Translations under genes and position numbers: made by a program | Notes under the pieces: model-generated | Told to the model about the DNA's origin: nothing | What the model saw: the letters and a program-made list of their open reading frames with translations, nothing else | Database searches by the model: none | Source of the DNA: Zwartia sp. | GTDB lineage: Bacteria > Pseudomonadota > Gammaproteobacteria > Burkholderiales > Burkholderiaceae_B | Assembly: GCA_030653405.1 (NCBI GenBank) | Contig: JAURZO010000117.1 | Span: forward strand, 1-17,765 | Reading direction: 5' to 3' | Length of the DNA stretch: 17,765 bases | Shown: positions 13,365 through 17,765 of the stretch, piece after piece | Layout: each line of letters opens with the position of its first letter | Numbering within the stretch: position 1 is the first letter of the stretch

Positions 13365-14825
13365 GTTATCCAGGCGTTTGAGGTCCTCGTCTGTCCAGCC
13401 GCCACCCAGCGCCGCGACAAGGCGCACACTCGCCGCAAAACGGTTTCCAATCAAGGTGATGTAGGTGCGTTCGTTATTGAGCGCCGTCGTCTCAAGCACC
13501 GCGACACTCAAATAATCAATCAGACCCTGTTCATACTGGTTGCGTGCAAGTCTAAGAGACAGCTGCGCGGACTGCACCGCTTGCTTCTGAACAGCCTCTT
13601 CCTGCTCAAATACGCGTATCTGCACCATCGCGTTTTCAACCTCTTGCAGAGCTGTCAACACAGTTTGGCGATAAATCGCAACCTGCGCATCAAACTGAGC
13701 ACGCGCCTGATTGATCTGCGCCTGACGTGCCCCGCCATCAAAAATCAACGCCGCCAGCTGCGGGCCCAGCGCCCAGATCTGCGCGGGTGCGCTAAACCAC
13801 TGCGTGAAATCATTGCTCCTGAACCCGCCACTGGCATTGAGATTCAGGCTTGGAAACCAGGCAGCAGTCGCGACACCAATCTGCGCATTCGCCGCCGCCG
13901 TTCGCCGTTCAGCAGCCGAAATATCGGGCCGACGCTCCAACAGCTCGGAGGGCAGACTGGCAGGCACTGCAGGCGGCACCAAGGGCGATTTTGTTGGCGC
14001 GATAGAAAAAGTCGAGGGCGGACGACCTAGTAGCACGGCCACTGCGTTTTCAAAAATAGCACGCTGCTGCTCAAGGTCAATCAACTGCGCGCGCGTACTC
14101 GCAAGCTGCGTACTGGCCACCGCGACATCGCCTTGCCCGGAGATGCCGGCGTTGTAACGATTTTGGGTCAGTTTGAGTGCGCGTTCATACGCAATCACCG
14201 TTGCCGCTAACAAGCGACGCTGCTCATCAAGCACGCGCACTTGCAAGTACGCAAGCGTCATCGCCGTTTGCGCGGTCAGGCGCGCACCCGCCACGTCGGC
14301 AGCGAGTGCGAGCTCAGTCGCGTCTGTCGCTTCAATATTGCGGCGAATACTGCCAAAAATATCGATCTGCCAACTGGCTTGCGCATTGAGTCCATATCCC
14401 GTCACTGCAGTACCCGTCGTGCCCGAGGCACCAGAAATGCCGCCCCCGCTTCGCGTCGCATTGCCCGTCGCCGAAACAATGGGTAACAAAGGTGCGCGTG
14501 CGCCCTGTGTCACGGCAACCGCCTGCCGGAAACGCGCCTCGGCGAGTGCGATATTCTGGTTAGCCTCGTTGAGCTCCTGAATCAATTCAGTCAGAATAGG
14601 ATCTTGATACATCGACCACCAAGGACCGCGAGGCAAGTCAGCGGCCGGACGCGCCACTTTCCAGCCCGGCGTTTCTTTGAATTCCGTACCGACATCGATC
14701 GTGGGACGCACATAATCAGGACCGACCATACAGCCAGCCAGCATCGTCGTGACGCACAGTGCGCCCACCAGACGTCTGCCAGGCAGCACAACATTAAACG
14801 TTCGATTGAACAAGCCAAACTTCAT
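13317..14825 (-). CDS. RND efflux outer-membrane factor lipoprotein, NodT/OprM family
   Basis: This is the outer-membrane channel of a tripartite efflux pump. The 502-residue protein starts at ATG 14825, overlapping the pump stop in ATGA. It has a lipoprotein signal (residues 1-31) with lipobox LAGC and acylated C32, followed by MVGPDYVRP, the standard opening of this family. Two repeated OEP domains follow, rich in Ala and Gln helices (for example RFRQAVAVTQGARAP, ERRPDISAAERR, ARNQYEQGLIDYLSV). LPSELLERRPDISAAE is a typical family segment. Order pump then channel matches muxABC-opmB of Pseudomonas. The tail (GNPTSNPSNTVPTN) is low-complexity. Its 3' end overlaps the Nudix gene tail-to-tail. 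Substrates of the pump cannot be inferred. Confidence 0.95.
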   Translation of the reverse strand: MKFGLFNRTFNVVLPGRRLVGALCVTTMLAGCMVGPDYVRPTIDVGTEFKETPGWKVARPAADLPRGPWWSMYQDPILTELIQELNEANQNIALAEARFRQAVAVTQGARAPLLPIVSATGNATRSGGGISGASGTTGTAVTGYGLNAQASWQIDIFGSIRRNIEATDATELALAADVAGARLTAQTAMTLAYLQVRVLDEQRRLLAATVIAYERALKLTQNRYNAGISGQGDVAVASTQLASTRAQLIDLEQQRAIFENAVAVLLGRPPSTFSIAPTKSPLVPPAVPASLPSELLERRPDISAAERRTAAANAQIGVATAAWFPSLNLNASGGFRSNDFTQWFSAPAQIWALGPQLAALIFDGGARQAQINQARAQFDAQVAIYRQTVLTALQEVENAMVQIRVFEQEEAVQKQAVQSAQLSLRLARNQYEQGLIDYLSVAVLETTALNNERTYITLIGNRFAASVRLVAALGGGWTDEDLKRLDNSGNPTSNPSNTVPTN

Positions 14826-17765
14826 ACGCGTGTCGATGATTGATTAATGGGAGTTGTATCAGTATGGACCTTTATTTCGTCGAGCTCGGGAGAGACCCGC
14901 GACGAAGCGCGCGAAGCCATCCACAACCGTAAGCGATCCAAATACAAATACACGACAGGCGTAGTGTAGAGCGTCAACAGTTGACTCAGCACTAGCCCCC
15001 CAAGAATCGTAATCCCCAAGGGTTGGCGCAACTCCACGCCGGCACCCGAGGCGAACACAAGAGGCACCGCTCCAAAAATCGCGGCACACGTCGTCATCAA
15101 AATCGGCCGAAAGCGTGTCAGACAAGCTTGATGAATCGCCTCGCGCGGCGCTAGCCCCATGCGACGTTGCGCATCGAGGGCAAAATCCACCATCATGATG
15201 GCGTTCTTTTTCACAATACCGATCAGTAGAAAGACCCCAATGAGCGCGATCAGACTGAATTCCGTTTTTAACAATAACAGCGCCAATAGCGCCCCAATCC
15301 CCGCCGAGGGCAAGGTCGAGAGAATGGTCAGCGGATGAATCGTGCTCTCATACAACATGCCAAGCACCAGATACATGGTGATGAGCGCAGCGAGAATCAG
15401 TAACGGCTGATTCGCCAAGGCGCTTTGCAGTGCCGCAGCCGTGCCTTGAAAACCTGCCTGGATACGATCGCTTGGCAGATTAATCGCAGCCACCGCCTGC
15501 TCAATCGCCGCACTGGCTTGTCCCAGAGAGATACCAGGTGCCAAATCAAACGATATTGTGTCGGCAGCCAACAAGCCTTGGTGCCGCACACTCAGCGGCG
15601 CATTGCTCACCTCATAGCTGGCAAAAGCCGAGAGCGGTACGCGATTACCCGTTTTGCTCAGCACAAACACATCATTGAGCGACTCCATGTCTTGCGCATG
15701 GCGGGGAGCAACGCCCATCACCACGCGATACTGATTGCGCGCACCATACATCACCGAAATCTGGCGTTGACTAAACGAGTTGTTCAAGACTGCGGATACG
15801 CTTTCCATCGGCACGCCCAATCGTTGTGCGGCATCTCGATCCACCACTACCGACACTTGACGGCCTCTATCCTCGACATCCGTATCGACATCGACCAACT
15901 CAGGCAAGCGTGCGATCGCCTGCTGCACCTTGGGTAGCCACTCTTTTAGGTCTGACAGCTCGCTTGCCATCAGCGTGTATTGGTATTGCGCACTGGTCTG
16001 ACGACCTCCCACCCGAATATCTTGCTGAGGAATTAAAAATAACCTCGCACCGGGGATACTGGAGAGCTGTGGTCGCAAACGATTAATAACCTGCCGAACT
16101 GAAACCTTGCGCTCGCTCACTGGCTTAAGTTGGACGGCCAAAAAACTCGAATTACTACCGCCCCGCCCGCTCGCATATGCCGTCACGGTATTAATCGCCG
16201 GGTCTTTCATTAACACCTGGCGAAACCGGTCAAGCTTGGGCTTCATCGACTCAAAAGAAGTCCCATCGTCTGTCGAGAAAAAACCAATCATCATCCCGGT
16301 ATCTTGCTGTGGGAAAAAGCCTTTGGGGACAATGCTATACAAATAAAAATTCAAACCAATCGTGGCGGCCAGCAAAATCATCATGAAACGACTGTGCTTG
16401 AGGGCCCAGTCCAATGAGCGCGAATACGCCTTGATCGTCCCTTTCATCGCACGATCCAACCAGCGTTCAAATCTGCCAGGTGGCGCCGCCTCGGACTCAG
16501 GCACTTGACGCTTGAGTAAACGCGCAGCCATCATCGGTGTCAGCGTCAGAGAAACAAACATTGAAATCAGAATCGCCGCAGACAGTGTGACGGCAAACTC
16601 CCGGAAAAGTCGCCCAGGTAAACCACCCATCAGCAAAATTGGGATAAAAACAGCGATCAACGAGATACTCATCGACAGCACCGTAAACCCCACCTCACGT
16701 GTGCCGCGTAAGGTCGCGCGCTTGACGGACTCGCCACGCTCGAGATGGCGCATGATGTTTTCCATCACAACGATCGCGTCATCCACGACAAAGCCCGTTG
16801 CGACAATCAGCGCCATCAGGGACATCGTGTTAAGCGAATAACCGAACAGGTACATCACACCAAAGGTGCCGATCAGCGACACCGGTACCGCCACTGTCGG
16901 GATCAAGGCAGCGCGCCAGTTTCGCAGAAACACCAGCACAACCAACATGACCAGGCCGATTGCGATGATCAGCGTGTGTTCAGCCTCTTTGACAGAAGCG
17001 CGAATACTAGGCGTGCGATCCTGTGCGACGTTCAGATTGACATCAGCCGGCAGCATGGCCCGCAAGGCCGGCAAATCAGCACGAATCTCATCGACCGTGC
17101 GGATGATATTGGCTTTTGCCGCACTGCGTACGAGTACCAAAATTGCCTGCTGATCATTGAAATAACCAATGTTATTCATGTCCTCGACCGAGTCCTCGAC
17201 CCGTGCGACATCAGACAGCCTAACCGGCGCATCGTTACGCCACGCGACAATCAATGGTCGATACTCCGAGGCCTTCCATAGCTGACCATTCGCCATGATC
17301 TGCCAGCGGTTCGTATCGTTTTCAAGCAAGCCTTTCGGCTTGGTCGAGTTCGCAGCAGCAATCGCTGCTCTTACGGAATCAAGTGAAATCCCGTACTGCG
17401 CCAAGGCATCCGGATTTAGATCAATCCGCACAGCAGGCAATGAGCTGCCGCCAATCTGCACCTCGCCAACACCTTGCACTTGGGAGAGCTTTTGCTCAAC
17501 CGTTGTTGAGGCAATGTCATAGAGCTGACCTTGCGACAGCGTGGCCGACGTCAATGCGAGCGTCATAATCGGCGCATTGGACGGATTCGCTTTTTTAAAG
17601 GTCGGATTGTTACGCAGCCCGCTAGGCATCATCGCTCGCGCAGCATTAATAGCGCCCTGCACGTCGGTCGCCGCGCTATCAATATCGCGACTCAAATCGA
17701 ACTGTAAAGTGATCCGTGTCTGCCCAGTCGTGCTGCGTGAAGTCATCTCTGTGACCCCAGCGATG
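14822..17765 (-). CDS. mdtC: Multidrug efflux RND permease, MdtC/MuxC type, partial at its N-terminus
   Basis: This is the inner-membrane proton/drug antiporter of a heteromeric MdtBC-like pump. The frame reaches the right edge, with 980 codons visible; compared with E. coli MdtC from memory (IAGVSEMTSSSS aligns with IAGVTEMTSRST here) about 73 N-terminal residues are missing. An internal ATG at 17746 is not the start. The proton-relay aspartates are present in ATGFVVDDAIVVMENI (about 16754-16801), and the TM10 lysine in IGIVKKNAIMMVDF. KANPSNAPIM, GGSSLPAVRIDLNP and IPQQDIRVGGRQTSAQYQY are close to MdtC/MuxC rather than AcrB. The stop overlaps the outer-membrane-factor start by 4 nt. The mdtB-like and adaptor genes are expected beyond the right edge. 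Confidence 0.95.
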   Translation of the reverse strand, partial: IAGVTEMTSRSTTGQTRITLQFDLSRDIDSAATDVQGAINAARAMMPSGLRNNPTFKKANPSNAPIMTLALTSATLSQGQLYDIASTTVEQKLSQVQGVGEVQIGGSSLPAVRIDLNPDALAQYGISLDSVRAAIAAANSTKPKGLLENDTNRWQIMANGQLWKASEYRPLIVAWRNDAPVRLSDVARVEDSVEDMNNIGYFNDQQAILVLVRSAAKANIIRTVDEIRADLPALRAMLPADVNLNVAQDRTPSIRASVKEAEHTLIIAIGLVMLVVLVFLRNWRAALIPTVAVPVSLIGTFGVMYLFGYSLNTMSLMALIVATGFVVDDAIVVMENIMRHLERGESVKRATLRGTREVGFTVLSMSISLIAVFIPILLMGGLPGRLFREFAVTLSAAILISMFVSLTLTPMMAARLLKRQVPESEAAPPGRFERWLDRAMKGTIKAYSRSLDWALKHSRFMMILLAATIGLNFYLYSIVPKGFFPQQDTGMMIGFFSTDDGTSFESMKPKLDRFRQVLMKDPAINTVTAYASGRGGSNSSFLAVQLKPVSERKVSVRQVINRLRPQLSSIPGARLFLIPQQDIRVGGRQTSAQYQYTLMASELSDLKEWLPKVQQAIARLPELVDVDTDVEDRGRQVSVVVDRDAAQRLGVPMESVSAVLNNSFSQRQISVMYGARNQYRVVMGVAPRHAQDMESLNDVFVLSKTGNRVPLSAFASYEVSNAPLSVRHQGLLAADTISFDLAPGISLGQASAAIEQAVAAINLPSDRIQAGFQGTAAALQSALANQPLLILAALITMYLVLGMLYESTIHPLTILSTLPSAGIGALLALLLLKTEFSLIALIGVFLLIGIVKKNAIMMVDFALDAQRRMGLAPREAIHQACLTRFRPILMTTCAAIFGAVPLVFASGAGVELRQPLGITILGGLVLSQLLTLYTTPVVYLYLDRLRLWMASRASSRVSPELDEIKVHTDTTPINQSSTRV

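Noticed and set aside
16745..17281. Long plus-strand open frames opposite the RND pump gene (also at 15425-15937)
   Set aside because: His/Arg-rich composition typical of antisense shadows, no recognisable domain, and the minus-strand pump gene is certain.

Overview
The window looks like the chromosome of a betaproteobacterium, most likely Burkholderiales of the Alcaligenaceae type. The reasons are the order argJ - DUF815 ATPase - Nudix/ThiE-like fusion, which I recall from Bordetella-like genomes, the Bug/TctC-type binding protein, and an MdtC/MuxC pump followed directly by its outer-membrane factor. Base composition appears moderate, judged by eye in the low to mid fifties percent GC, lower than Bordetella. 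No rRNA, tRNA, transposase, CRISPR array or replication origin was seen.

Layout. (1) 1-1054, minus strand: a LivK-type ABC substrate-binding protein that runs off the left edge. (2) 1055-1170: a divergent control region. (3) 1171-1911, plus strand: a GntR/FCD regulator. (4) 1912-2061: a second control region with a -10-like box and a dyad. (5) 2062-10149: eight tightly packed plus-strand genes. They encode a TauD/TfdA Fe(II)/2-oxoglutarate dioxygenase, two different lyases of the isocitrate lyase/PEP mutase superfamily, a complete tripartite tricarboxylate transporter (TctC, TctB, TctA), and the large and small subunits of a LeuCD/aconitase-type hydro-lyase. (6) 10293-13364: conserved chromosomal genes argJ, a DUF815 ATPase and a Nudix-ThiE-like fusion. 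(7) 13317-17765, minus strand: an MdtC/MuxC-type RND pump, running off the right edge, and its outer-membrane lipoprotein, convergent with and overlapping the Nudix gene.

The most interesting part is the 2062-10149 operon. It has no leuA, leuB, prpC or prpD, so neither leucine synthesis nor a standard methylcitrate cycle fits. The enzymes suggest an uncharacterised catabolic route for an imported branched or substituted di- or tricarboxylate: oxidation by the dioxygenase, hydration or hydroxyl migration by the LeuCD-like enzyme, and C-C cleavage by one or both lyases. The closest analogy I know is dimethylmaleate hydratase (aconitase family) plus 2,3-dimethylmalate lyase (isocitrate lyase/PEP mutase family) in nicotinate fermentation. 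The substrate cannot be read from sequence. The GntR protein is the likely local regulator, possibly of both the operon and the divergent binding-protein gene.
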